Source: Stappia sp. (GTDB lineage: Bacteria > Pseudomonadota > Alphaproteobacteria > Rhizobiales > Stappiaceae). From it: a DNA stretch of 64,000 nt. The translations under genes and the position numbers were made by a program. How positions within the stretch are numbered: the first letter of the stretch is position 1; the number at the start of each line of letters is the position of its first letter. The notes beneath the pieces were generated by a model that was not told the DNA's origin, did not search any database, and worked only from the letters and a program-made list of their open reading frames with translations. Location of the stretch: the NCBI GenBank assembly GCA_002722295.1, contig PBLF01000030.1, forward strand, positions 1 to 64,000, given 5' to 3'. This document shows, in pieces, positions 23,103-32,248 of this stretch.

Positions 23103-25502
23103 ATGGCCGATCCCCGCGCTGACAGAAACCTGACCGCTCCGACCGTTCCTTCCGGCGGGAGCGGAATCGCGGCTCGGGCGCGCGCGGCCATGGCGCGGCC
23201 TGTCGGGGCGACGCCTTATCTCGACGGACTCAATCCGGAACAGCGTGATGCGGTGGAGACCCTTGACGGGCCGGTGCTCGTGCTTGCCGGCGCGGGAACC
23301 GGCAAGACCAAGGTCCTGACGACGCGTATCGCACATATCCTGGCGACCCGGCGAGCTTTCCCGAGCCAGATCCTTGCCGTGACCTTCACGAACAAGGCCG
23401 CGCGGGAAATGAAGGAGCGTATCGAGCGTCTCATCGGCGACAGCGCCGAGGGGATGCCCTGGCTCGGCACGTTCCATTCCATCTGCGTGAAGATCCTGCG
23501 TCGTCATGCGGAACTGGTCGGTCTGCAGTCCGGGTTCTCGATTCTGGATACCGACGACCAGCTTCGTCTCATCAAGCAGATCATTCAGGCGGAGGGCCTG
23601 GACGACAAGCGGTGGACGGCCAGGACCTTCGCGAGCCTGATGGACGGATGGAAGAACCGCGGGCTTACGCCGGACCAGGTGTCGGAGGGCGAGGCGCGCA
23701 GCTTCGGAAACGGGCGGGGGCGTGAACTCTACGCGCTGTATCAGGAGCGTCTGTCCATCCTGAACGCCTGCGACTTCGGTGATCTGCTGCTGCATGTCAT
23801 CACGCTGTTCCGCAATCATCCGGACGTCCTGAAGGACTACCAGCGGCGCTTTGCCTTCATGCTGGTGGATGAGTATCAGGACACGAACATTGCCCAGTAT
23901 CTGTTTCTGCGGCTTCTTGCCCAGGGCAATGCGAACATTTGTTGCGTGGGGGACGACGATCAGTCGATCTATGGTTGGCGCGGTGCCGAGGTCGACAATA
24001 TCCTCCGCTTCGATCATGATTTCCCCGGTGCAAAGGTGATCCGCCTGGAGCGGAACTACCGCTCCACGAGCCACATCCTTGCGGCGGCCTCGCACCTGAT
24101 CGCCCACAACGAAGGGCGCCTCGGCAAGACACTGTTCACGGACCTCGCCGACGAAGGCGAGGACGAGCGCGTCAGCGTTGCAGCCGTCTGGGACTCCGAG
24201 GAGGAGGCGCGTGCGATCGGAGAAGAGATCGAGGCGCTGCAGGCCAAGGGGCACAGTCTCGACCAGATGGCGATCCTGGTTCGCGCTTCTTTCCAGATGC
24301 GAGAGTTCGAGGACCGTTTCGTCACGCTTGGCGTGAACTATCGGGTCGTCGGCGGTCCACGTTTCTATGAGCGCATGGAGATCCGCGACGCGCTCGCGTA
24401 TTTCCGCTGCGTGGTGCAGCCGGCCGACGACCTTGCCTTCGAGCGTATCGTCAACACGCCCAAGCGGGGCCTTGGCGAGGCAAGCCTCAAGCTGGTTCAC
24501 GCCTATGCGCGGGCGAACCGCATTCCGCTCATGCAGGCGGCGTCAGATCTCTGTCAGACCGAGGAACTGAGGCCAAAGGCGCGCACCTCGCTGAAATCAC
24601 TGCTGGTCGACTTCGACCGCTGGCGCGATCAGCTTGAGCGCATGTCGCACACGGATCTGGCCGAAGTCATTCTGGACGAAAGCGGCTACACCGAGATGTG
24701 GCGTGCCGACAGGTCGGCGGAAGCGCCGGGCCGGCTCGACAACCTGAAGGAACTCATCCGGTCGATGGACGAGTTCGAATCCATGGCCGGTTTCCTTGAG
24801 CATGTTTCGCTTGTCATGGACCGGGATGCGGATGGCTCCGGCGAGGCGGTGTCGCTGATGACACTGCATTCGGCCAAGGGACTGGAGTTCGACACGGTCT
24901 TCCTCCCCGGGTGGGAGGAGGGGCTGTTTCCGCATCAACGCGCGCTGGACGAGTCGGGCCGGGCCGGGCTGGAAGAGGAACGGCGTCTCGCCTATGTCGG
25001 GATCACCCGCGCAAGACGGCGGGCCAAGATCTGGTTCGCTTCCAACCGCCGGATCCACGGAAGCTGGCAGTCCAGCATCCCTTCGCGTTTCCTTGACGAA
25101 CTGCCGGCGGAGCATGTGGACGTGCTCGAGGCGCCGCGTACCTATGGCGGATATGGTGGCGGAGGCGGATATGGTGCCAGTCGGTTCGATACGCGCGATC
25201 CTTTCCAGTCGAGCTATTCCACGCCGGGCTGGCAGCGTGCACAGCGTGCATCCGCCTCCGGTGGCGGGTTTGGTGCGAAAGGCCAGCGGCGGGCTGGAAG
25301 CGGCGGACCGCGCACGATCGAGGGTGAGCTTGTCGTGAAATCCGTTGCCGACGAGCCGTCCGGCTTCGTTACCGGCGAGCGCGTCTTTCACCTGAAGTTC
25401 GGATACGGCGAGATTGTCGCGATCGAAGGCAACAAGCTCACTGTTCAGTTCGAGAAGGCCGGGCGGAAGAAGGTTCTGGACGGCTTCGTGGAGCGGCACT
25501 GA
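23103..25502 (+). CDS. uvrD: ATP-dependent DNA helicase UvrD/PcrA
   Basis: SF1A 3'-5' helicase for nucleotide-excision and mismatch repair. The 799-aa product has the Q motif LNPEQRDAVETLDGPVLVLA, Walker A GAGTGKTKVLTTRIA, motif Ia VTFTNKAAREMKER, Walker B MLVDEYQDTN, motif III GDDDQSIYGWRGA, and motifs V/VI LMTLHSAKGLEFDTVFLPG and YVGITRARRRAKI. After the helicase core a Gly/Tyr-rich flexible linker (YGGYGGGGGYG) leads to a Tudor-like C-terminal domain (GFVTGERVFHLKFGYGEIV) as in PcrA. ATG 23103 fits the family; an earlier in-frame start (22998) would overlap the palindrome. Confidence 0.96.
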   Translation: MADPRADRNLTAPTVPSGGSGIAARARAAMARPVGATPYLDGLNPEQRDAVETLDGPVLVLAGAGTGKTKVLTTRIAHILATRRAFPSQILAVTFTNKAAREMKERIERLIGDSAEGMPWLGTFHSICVKILRRHAELVGLQSGFSILDTDDQLRLIKQIIQAEGLDDKRWTARTFASLMDGWKNRGLTPDQVSEGEARSFGNGRGRELYALYQERLSILNACDFGDLLLHVITLFRNHPDVLKDYQRRFAFMLVDEYQDTNIAQYLFLRLLAQGNANICCVGDDDQSIYGWRGAEVDNILRFDHDFPGAKVIRLERNYRSTSHILAAASHLIAHNEGRLGKTLFTDLADEGEDERVSVAAVWDSEEEARAIGEEIEALQAKGHSLDQMAILVRASFQMREFEDRFVTLGVNYRVVGGPRFYERMEIRDALAYFRCVVQPADDLAFERIVNTPKRGLGEASLKLVHAYARANRIPLMQAASDLCQTEELRPKARTSLKSLLVDFDRWRDQLERMSHTDLAEVILDESGYTEMWRADRSAEAPGRLDNLKELIRSMDEFESMAGFLEHVSLVMDRDADGSGEAVSLMTLHSAKGLEFDTVFLPGWEEGLFPHQRALDESGRAGLEEERRLAYVGITRARRRAKIWFASNRRIHGSWQSSIPSRFLDELPAEHVDVLEAPRTYGGYGGGGGYGASRFDTRDPFQSSYSTPGWQRAQRASASGGGFGAKGQRRAGSGGPRTIEGELVVKSVADEPSGFVTGERVFHLKFGYGEIVAIEGNKLTVQFEKAGRKKVLDGFVERH

Positions 25503-25642
25503 CGTGCTGCCTGGGCCGCGTGCGGCAATCTGTCCGGACCCGCGCGGAAGCTATCGGTGAATCAGGAATACGCAATGACCGTTGCCGCAGGTGCGGCGGA
25601 GGGCTATAGCCGGGCGGTTCCAATGTCCGCACCGGAGTTTTC

Positions 25643-26533
25643 ATGTCGACCATTCGCGTCCGCATCACCGCCGAGGAAATCGAGGCCAAGCGCATCTACG
25701 AGCTTCTGGCACGGGATTTCGAGGATGACGGCAATCCGGTCACGGTGTTCGAGTCGTCCGCCGACGGCCTGCAATGGACGGCGGAAATTCTTCTCTTCGA
25801 GATGACGCCGGACGAGGCCACGGATCTGGTGCGCGATCGTCTCGGCGCGGATGCCTTTGCTGCTCCGATGGAAGCGGTCGAACTCGATGACATCAACTGG
25901 GTGGAGAAGAGCCTGGAGGGATTGGCACCCGTTGTCGCGGGGCGCTTTTTCGTTCACGGCTCGCACGACCGGTATCGGCGCCCGTTTCATGGCATTTCCA
26001 TGGAGATCGAGGCGGCGCTTGCCTTCGGCACGGGCCATCATGGCACCACGTCGGGCTGTCTGGCGGAGCTTGATCGCCTGCTGACGCGCCGGCGTTATCG
26101 CAAGATGTTGGATCTTGGGACCGGCACCGGCGTTCTCGCCATTGCCCTTGCGCGGACAAGCCGCCAGAAGATCCTGGCCTCGGACATCGATCCGGTCGCA
26201 ACGCTCACGGCGAAGGCCAACGCGATCCAGAACCTTGCAGGTCCCTTCGTCAAGTGCGTGACCGCCGCGGGGGTCGAGGCGCGTGTTTTCGCCGAGGACG
26301 GTCCTTTCGACCTCGTGGTCGCGAACATCCTGGCCCGGCCGCTCATGCAGATGGCCAAGGGATTGGGCGCCTGCATGGCACGCGATGCCACCCTGGTGCT
26401 TTCCGGCCTGCGGATAGAGGACGGCCCGCGCATTATCTTTGCCTATGGTACGCAGGGTTTCCGGCTGGCAAGGCGGGGGGAGCGCGACGGTTGGCTGACC
26501 CTCACCTTCGTCAGGGGACGACACAAGGCCTGA
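25643..26533 (+). CDS. prmA: Ribosomal protein L11 methyltransferase PrmA
   Basis: SAM-dependent enzyme that trimethylates ribosomal protein L11. The 296-aa product has an N-terminal substrate-recognition domain and a class I methyltransferase fold with LDLGTGTGVLAIALART (SAM motif I, near residue 155), ASDIDPVATLTAKANA and the catalytic DLVVANILARPLMQMAKG. GGAG lies five bases before the ATG. A bidirectional terminator follows. Confidence 0.93.
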   Translation: MSTIRVRITAEEIEAKRIYELLARDFEDDGNPVTVFESSADGLQWTAEILLFEMTPDEATDLVRDRLGADAFAAPMEAVELDDINWVEKSLEGLAPVVAGRFFVHGSHDRYRRPFHGISMEIEAALAFGTGHHGTTSGCLAELDRLLTRRRYRKMLDLGTGTGVLAIALARTSRQKILASDIDPVATLTAKANAIQNLAGPFVKCVTAAGVEARVFAEDGPFDLVVANILARPLMQMAKGLGACMARDATLVLSGLRIEDGPRIIFAYGTQGFRLARRGERDGWLTLTFVRGRHKA

Positions 26534-26591
26534 CGGGGGACAGGATCGGCTCTGTCGCAGGACATTCCGACAGTTTGAGTGTCAAAAGCAA

Positions 26592-26626
26592 AAGGCCCCG
26601 TCGGATCCCGGCGGGGCCTTTTCTTG
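26592..26626. terminator. Bidirectional terminator between prmA and the DUF1127 gene
   Basis: Stem AAGGCCCCG / CGGGGCCTT (26592-26600 and 26612-26620) with an 11-nt loop, TTTTC after it on the + strand and an A-run before it, so it can serve both convergent genes. Confidence 0.93.
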
Positions 26627-26659
26627 CGCGGTATGCCCCCGCGCCAGGTGTCGTGCCGC

Positions 26660-26881
26660 TCAGAAGGAGGCGGTCATGCTGCCCTGACGCTCCAGATCGG
26701 CGCGATCATACCCATAGGCCGTGAGCGTCGCATCATCGAGCGAAAGAAGGTAGCCGTTGACATACCGGCGAGCCTGACGCTCGCGGGCGGCGACCATGGA
26801 ATCCAGCGCCTTGCGGAACAGGCTCTTGGTGGAGCCATGGGATACGCCGGCGACATTGGTGGTGAAAGTGGCAGTGGCCAT
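26660..26881 (-). CDS. DUF1127 small basic protein
   Basis: A 73-aa protein whose C-terminal half (KALDSMVAARERQARRYVNGYLLSLDDATLTAYGYDR) matches the DUF1127 (YjiS-like) pattern of short Arg-rich alphaproteobacterial proteins. Some members act in RNA turnover or in phosphate and stress responses; no function can be assigned here. GGAG sits 8 nt before the ATG at 26881, which favours it over the ATG two codons upstream (26887). It is monocistronic and convergent with prmA. Confidence 0.85.
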   Translation of the reverse strand: MATATFTTNVAGVSHGSTKSLFRKALDSMVAARERQARRYVNGYLLSLDDATLTAYGYDRADLERQGSMTASF

Positions 26882-27008
26882 GTTCATTACTCCGGTTCGA
26901 GGTCTCTTCTACAGAGCTTCCTCCCTCAAACTCTCGAGAATGAATATGGGATGATGTCCGCCATTCGAAAAGCGCTATAAGTGCATGGCAGCGCTGCGAT
27001 TGCTGCAT

Positions 27009-27029
27009 GTGCGAATTGATATTTCGCAC
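27009..27029. promoter_or_regulatory. Inverted repeat in the divergent DUF1127 / pepP spacer
   Basis: Perfect 7-bp arms GTGCGAA and TTCGCAC with an AT-rich 7-nt centre (TTGATAT), a layout typical of a dimeric regulator site. It lies 128 bp upstream of the DUF1127 start and 129 bp upstream of pepP, between divergent genes. Function is inferred from shape and position only. Confidence 0.4.
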
Positions 27030-27157
27030 TGCGGCATTCAGTTTCTGTGCAGGCTGCACAGGAGTTGTGCGTCGTTTGCCTGCCTTAAGGGCAAGAGGCC
27101 TGTTCGGAGCGCACGGCGCTCTTTTCTCCGCAAGGGTTTCCCGGTAGCGTCTGCGCC

Positions 27158-28978
27158 ATGTTTCAAAGCTTCGACTCCCCGATCGACCCGACCGTGGGAC
27201 CCGCGCGTTGCGCGGCCCTGCGTCAAGAACTGGCCCGGCGTGGCCTCGATGGCTTCATCGTGCCGCGTGCGGACGCGCATCAGGGCGAATATGTTCCCCC
27301 GAGCGATGCGCGTTTGCAGTGGCTGACCGGGTTTGCCGGGTCCGCCGGGGTCGCGGTGGTTCTGGATGAGGACGCGGCGATCTTCGTCGACGGCCGCTAC
27401 ACCATACAGGTGCGCGAGCAGGTCGACACGGATGTGTTCAAGCCGATGCATCTGGTCGAAACGCCGGTTTCAAAATGGCTTCGCGAGACCCTCAAGCCTG
27501 GAATGCGCGTCGGTTTCGATCCGATGCTTCACACCGTGAATGGAGCAGGACGGCTGAAAGCCGCGTGCACCGAGGCCGGCGCGGAGTTGGTCGCACTCGG
27601 CGACAATCCCCTGGATGCCGTGTGGGAGGACCGTCCCAAGCCGCCGACCGGCCAGGTTGCGATCCATCCGCGCGCGCTTGCCGGCGAGGCGGCGGGGGAC
27701 AAGATTGCGCGTATCGCCGGGGAGGTGACCGGGGCTAAGGCCGATGCGGTCATCCTGACACAGCCGGATTCGATCGCATGGCTCTTCAATATTCGCGGCA
27801 GCGATGTCCAGCATACGCCGCTTCCGCTGTCCTTCGCCCTGGTGCCGGGATCAGGGCGTGCCAGGATCTTCATCGATGCGCGGAAGCTGTCCGGCTCCAC
27901 TCGAGACCATTTGGGTGAATTCGCCGACATCGAGGAGCCTGATGTCCTTCTTCCCGCGCTGACCGCCCTTGGTGGAGAAGGAGCGGTGGTCCTGCTCGAC
28001 CCGGACTGGACGGCGGTTGCCCTTGCCGAGGCGGTGACGGACGCCGGGGGGCGCGTGGTGCACGGTCCGGATCCGGTTATCCTGCCGAAGGCGATCAAGA
28101 ACGCGACTGAAATTTCCGGCGCCCGTGCGGCTCACCTGCGCGACGGCGTGGCATTCTGCCGGTTTCTGGCCTGGTTTGATCAGGCCATCCAGGAAGACAA
28201 GCTCGACGAGATCACGGTTGCCGAGCAGCTTGAAGCCTTCCGCATGAAGACGGGGCGGCTGCGCGATATCTCCTTCGATACGATTTCGGCCGCGGGACCG
28301 AACGCGGCGATCCCTCATTATCGGGTGGATCGGCAAAGCAACCGGGTCCTTCCTGCCGATAGCCTTTTCCTGATCGACTCCGGCGGGCAATACGACGACG
28401 GGACGACCGACATTACCCGTACGATCGCTGTGGGCAGTGTGAGTGACGAGCCGCGGCGTCATTTCACGCTGGTTCTGAAGGGGCACATCGCCATTGCAAC
28501 CGCCCGGTTCCCGATCGGAACAAGCGGCGCGCAGCTCGATGCGCTCGCTCGTATCGCGCTCTGGCGGTCCGGTCTGGATTTCGATCATGGCACAGGCCAT
28601 GGCGTTGGCTCCTATCTCTCCGTCCACGAGGGGCCGCAACGGATCTCCAAGGCCGGTCATGTGGCGCTGGAGGCGGGGATGATCGTTTCCAACGAGCCTG
28701 GGTACTACCGGGACGGATCGCACGGTATCCGCATCGAGAATCTCGAGCTCGTCACCGCGGCTGAACACATTGAGGGCGGCGAACGGGCGATGTTCGGCTT
28801 TGAGGCGCTGACGCTCGCACCGATCGACCGCCGCTGTCTGATGCCGGAAATGCTGACGCACGAGGAAACCGCCTGGCTCGATACCTATCACGCCCGGGTT
28901 CTGGCGCGCATCGGACCGCACCTTTCGGGCGAAGACCTCGCCTGGCTGGAGGCTGCGACGCGACCCGTCAGGGGCTGA
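27158..28978 (+). CDS. pepP: Xaa-Pro aminopeptidase, M24 family
   Basis: Dinuclear-metal exopeptidase that removes an N-terminal residue before proline. The 606-aa product has two creatinase-like N-terminal domains and a C-terminal pita-bread fold with the metal ligands in LFLIDSGGQYDDGTTDITRT (two Asp), DHGTGHGVGSYLSVHEGPQ (His), and the two Glu of IVSNEPGYYRDGSHGIRIEN. Its length matches the long, eukaryote-like aminopeptidase P class rather than the 440-aa E. coli PepP. Confidence 0.92.
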   Translation: MFQSFDSPIDPTVGPARCAALRQELARRGLDGFIVPRADAHQGEYVPPSDARLQWLTGFAGSAGVAVVLDEDAAIFVDGRYTIQVREQVDTDVFKPMHLVETPVSKWLRETLKPGMRVGFDPMLHTVNGAGRLKAACTEAGAELVALGDNPLDAVWEDRPKPPTGQVAIHPRALAGEAAGDKIARIAGEVTGAKADAVILTQPDSIAWLFNIRGSDVQHTPLPLSFALVPGSGRARIFIDARKLSGSTRDHLGEFADIEEPDVLLPALTALGGEGAVVLLDPDWTAVALAEAVTDAGGRVVHGPDPVILPKAIKNATEISGARAAHLRDGVAFCRFLAWFDQAIQEDKLDEITVAEQLEAFRMKTGRLRDISFDTISAAGPNAAIPHYRVDRQSNRVLPADSLFLIDSGGQYDDGTTDITRTIAVGSVSDEPRRHFTLVLKGHIAIATARFPIGTSGAQLDALARIALWRSGLDFDHGTGHGVGSYLSVHEGPQRISKAGHVALEAGMIVSNEPGYYRDGSHGIRIENLELVTAAEHIEGGERAMFGFEALTLAPIDRRCLMPEMLTHEETAWLDTYHARVLARIGPHLSGEDLAWLEAATRPVRG

Positions 28979-29191
28979 CGTTCCGGCGGGCCGCGCGCCT
29001 GAAATTTACTGATGCCGCTCCATTTGCGGGATGTGCGGACAATTGCCGGGCGGCTATGGATTTCGCCGTCAAGTCCCGGTATACCCTTGACAGGACGTCG
29101 TGAACTCACGCGCCCGTCTCATCTGTCCTGCATTCTCCTTTGTGTGTCGGCCCCTGGACCTCTCGTGCCAAATGTCAGGGGCGGGGAGCCT

Positions 29192-30514
29192 ATGGCCTAC
29201 AAATCCTTCCTCTATCGCCCCGTTCGACGTCTTCGAGCCTTGTCGATGGTTTGGCAACGAAGGATTATTTTCGGGGTCGGTGGCCTCATGGTCGGGCTGA
29301 CGGGGGCGGGACTGGCTGTTGTCGCCGACGGCAGCCAGGACATCTTTCGCGATCTGATCCATCATTTTCCCTACATCGGGCTGCTCGTTTCACCACTCGG
29401 GTTCGGTCTGGTGGTGTGGATGACGAACCGCTATTTCCCGGGCACGCAAGGGTCCGGCATTCCCCAGGCGATCGCGGCCAGAAAGCTTCAGAACCCCAAG
29501 GACCGGATCAAGCTTGTCGGGCTGAGGTCCGCGGTGGGCAAGGTCCTGATGACATCGGCAGGTCTCGCCGTCGGCGCATCCACCGGGCGTGAGGGGCCGA
29601 CCGTGCAGGTGGGGGCGGCGATCATGTTCCTCACCGGACGGCTTTCCCCGCGCCGTCAGGAGGGGCTTATCCTTGCCGGCTCCGCGGCCGGTGTCGCCGG
29701 CGCCTTCAATACGCCGCTCGCCGGCATCGTCTTTGCCATCGAGGAAATGAGCAAGTCGTTCGAGATGCGAACCAGCGGACTCATCATCGGAACGGTGATG
29801 CTCTCGGGTCTCGTTTCTCTGATGATCTTCGGCAATTACATATATTTCGGCACGACGGATGACGTGCTCGCCTTTGGCTGGGGGTGGATCGCGGTGCCGG
29901 TGATCGGTGTTTGCGGCGGCCTGTTCGGCGGTGCCTTCTCGCGCATTCTGCTTCTTTTCACCTTCGGGGTTCCCGGGCGCATCGGAGCGCTGGTCAAGAA
30001 GCATCCGGTCGGGTTCGCCGTTGTCTGCGGCCTGATCGTGGCGCTTTGTGGAATCGCGACCGGCGGCGCGGTGAATGGCACCGGCTACGAGGCGGCACGC
30101 GGCGCGCTGCATGAGCGCTCGGACCTCTCCGTGCTCTACGCTCCGCTGAAGTTTCTTGCCACGACCGCCTCCGCCGTCAGCGGGCTTCCCGGAGGCATCT
30201 TCTCCCCCTCCCTTTCGATCGGGGCCGGGCTGGGCGCGGACCTGACGTTCCTTTTCCCCGACGTGCCTGTCGGTGTGATTATCCTGCTCGGCATGGTCGC
30301 CTATTTCACCGGGGTCGTGCAGGCTCCCATCACGGCCTTCGTCATCGTGATGGAGATGACCGACAACAAGGACATGCTGCTGCCGCTCATGGCATGCGCG
30401 TTGATCGCCAATGCGGCTTCGAGAATGGTGTGCAAGGAAGGTGTCTACCAGGCTCAGGCCCGTCTTTTCTTTGCGTGGGCGGACGGCTCCGCGGAGCGTC
30501 GCCGTCGCAAGTAG
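29192..30514 (+). CDS. clcA: CLC-family chloride channel or Cl-/H+ antiporter
   Basis: Polytopic inner-membrane protein, 440 aa. The three CLC selectivity-filter motifs are present: GSGIPQAIA, GREGPTVQVG (with the gating Glu) and GGIFSPSLSIGAG. This points to chloride rather than fluoride transport. The start at 29192 has GGGGAG just upstream; an in-frame start at 29012 adds 60 non-membrane residues and overlaps sequence without coding character. No CBS domains are present at the C-terminus. The 213-bp upstream spacer holds no clear control site. Confidence 0.92.
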   Translation: MAYKSFLYRPVRRLRALSMVWQRRIIFGVGGLMVGLTGAGLAVVADGSQDIFRDLIHHFPYIGLLVSPLGFGLVVWMTNRYFPGTQGSGIPQAIAARKLQNPKDRIKLVGLRSAVGKVLMTSAGLAVGASTGREGPTVQVGAAIMFLTGRLSPRRQEGLILAGSAAGVAGAFNTPLAGIVFAIEEMSKSFEMRTSGLIIGTVMLSGLVSLMIFGNYIYFGTTDDVLAFGWGWIAVPVIGVCGGLFGGAFSRILLLFTFGVPGRIGALVKKHPVGFAVVCGLIVALCGIATGGAVNGTGYEAARGALHERSDLSVLYAPLKFLATTASAVSGLPGGIFSPSLSIGAGLGADLTFLFPDVPVGVIILLGMVAYFTGVVQAPITAFVIVMEMTDNKDMLLPLMACALIANAASRMVCKEGVYQAQARLFFAWADGSAERRRRK

Positions 30515-30689
30515 GTGCCCTGTCGTCCACACCGTTTGAGAAAGTTGCCCGTTGGTGGAAGTCTTTGGTCGGTCTGGCAGTCTTTGCTAGTGTGCTTGCG
30601 ACTGTCTGCCGGGAGGTCCGCTTGCCTTCAATGGGGTTTGCGGCCGATGCAGCTTACGACAACAAGAACGGTTTCCGGGAGTTTTGCTG

Positions 30690-32105
30690 ATGTCTCTTGC
30701 CTCCATAAAGGACGCGCCGGTTCGCAATGATGCCGGGATCGAATTGGTTCTCAGCATTCTGGCGCAGCGATTCGGCGAGCGTTTCTCGACGGCAGGCGCG
30801 ATCCGCGAGCAGCATTCCCACACAACGAGCTGGCTGCCTTCGCAGTTGCCGGACGGCGTGGTCTTCGCCGAAAGCACGGAGGAGGTCTCCGAGGCTGTCC
30901 GGATCTGCAACGAGCATGACGTGCCGGTGATCGCTTTCGGAACGGGGTCCTCCCTTGAGGGTCATGTCAATGCGCCCGCAGGCGGTATCTCGATCGACCT
31001 GTCGCGGATGAACGAGGTGATCGCGGTCAATGCGGAGGATCTCGACTGCATCGTGCAGCCCGGCGTCACCCGCAAGCAGCTCAACGACTATCTGCGTGAC
31101 ACGGGCCTCTTCTTCCCCATCGATCCGGGTGCCGATGCGAGCCTTGGTGGCATGGCCGCGACGCGGGCCTCGGGCACCAACGCGGTGCGCTACGGCACGA
31201 TGAAGGACGCGGTACTGGGATTGACGGCCGTGCTCGCGGATGGCCGCGTTATCCATACCGGTGGCCGGGCGCGGAAATCCTCGGCGGGCTATGATCTCAC
31301 CCGTCTTCTGGTGGGCTCGGAGGGAACGCTTGGCATCATCACGGAGGTGACGTTACGCCTGCACGGTATCCCGGAGGCCGTTTCGGGGGGCGTGTGCCCG
31401 TTCCCGGATCTCGAAAGCGCCTGCAATGCGGTGATCGCAACGATCCAGTGCGGCATTCCCGTCGCGCGTATCGAGATCCTCGACAAGGTCCAGGTCAAGG
31501 CCTGCAATGCCTATTCCAAGCTCGACCTTGCCGAGACACCGACCCTGTTCCTGGAGTTTCACGGAACGGAAGCCGGCGTGCGCGAACAGAGCGAGCTCTT
31601 CGGCGAGATCGCGCAGGATTGCGGTGGCGGAGAGTTCGTCTGGGCGACGCAGGCCGAGGACCGCACCCGGCTCTGGACGGCCCGGCACAACGCGTATTGG
31701 GCTGCGCTCGGATTGCGGCCGGGCTGCAAGGGTGTTTCCACCGACGTCTGCGTTCCGATTTCGCGGCTCGCGGACTGCATTGCGGAGACGTATCGCGACA
31801 TCGAGGGCATGGGGCTTGTCGCACCGCTTGTCGGCCATGTCGGCGACGGAAACTTCCATGTGCTCGTTCTGGTGGACATGGACAAGCCCGAGGAAATCGA
31901 GGCGACCGACCGTTTCATCGAGCGCCTGAACTGGCGGGCCATCGAGATGGGCGGAACCTGCTCCGGCGAGCATGGGGTCGGTCAGGGCAAGATGAAGTAT
32001 CTGCCCAAGGAGCATGGTGAGGCCATCGAGGCCATGCGTTCCATCAAGGCGGCGTTGGATCCCAAGGGCATTCTCAATCCGGGCAAGATCCTTCCTGCGG
32101 GGTAA
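30690..32105 (+). CDS. FAD-linked oxidase, D-lactate dehydrogenase / GlcD-like
   Basis: A 471-aa flavoprotein of the vanillyl-alcohol-oxidase fold. The FAD domain has VIAFGTGSSLEGHV and PIDPGADASLGGMAATRASG; the C-terminal catalytic domain has VGHVGDGNFHVLVLVD (metal-binding His) and CSGEHGVGQGKMKYL. The pattern fits respiratory D-lactate or 2-hydroxyacid dehydrogenases (LDHD/GlcD group). ATG 30690 has GGGAG 9 nt upstream. No GlcE/GlcF partners are adjacent, so a stand-alone D-lactate dehydrogenase is more likely than a glycolate oxidase subunit. Confidence 0.88.
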   Translation: MSLASIKDAPVRNDAGIELVLSILAQRFGERFSTAGAIREQHSHTTSWLPSQLPDGVVFAESTEEVSEAVRICNEHDVPVIAFGTGSSLEGHVNAPAGGISIDLSRMNEVIAVNAEDLDCIVQPGVTRKQLNDYLRDTGLFFPIDPGADASLGGMAATRASGTNAVRYGTMKDAVLGLTAVLADGRVIHTGGRARKSSAGYDLTRLLVGSEGTLGIITEVTLRLHGIPEAVSGGVCPFPDLESACNAVIATIQCGIPVARIEILDKVQVKACNAYSKLDLAETPTLFLEFHGTEAGVREQSELFGEIAQDCGGGEFVWATQAEDRTRLWTARHNAYWAALGLRPGCKGVSTDVCVPISRLADCIAETYRDIEGMGLVAPLVGHVGDGNFHVLVLVDMDKPEEIEATDRFIERLNWRAIEMGGTCSGEHGVGQGKMKYLPKEHGEAIEAMRSIKAALDPKGILNPGKILPAG

Positions 32106-32140
32106 GCAGGCGCAACTGGGGCTTTTGCCCGCCTGCTTTT
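32106..32140 (+). terminator. Rho-independent terminator after the FAD oxidase
   Basis: Outer stem GCAGGC/GCCTGC (32106-32111 and 32131-32136) enclosing a GGGC-TTTT-GCCC inner hairpin (32119-32130), followed by TTTT. It begins right after the stop codon. Confidence 0.85.
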
Positions 32141-32248
32141 CCGCATAGGAAGGGAGTGTCGCCCCGATGAACGGATGTCAGGACTGCGTGTGCTTGCAGG
32201 GCACGCCGAACCGGGGCTGAAGGCGGACACGAGACCGGGAGACGACCG

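Noticed and set aside
29043..29090. A GGCG...ATGG...CGCC segment upstream of the CLC gene that recalls a fluoride riboswitch
   Set aside because: Spacing and the conserved pseudoknot strands do not fit, and the channel has the chloride-type GREGP motif, not the fluoride-type filter.
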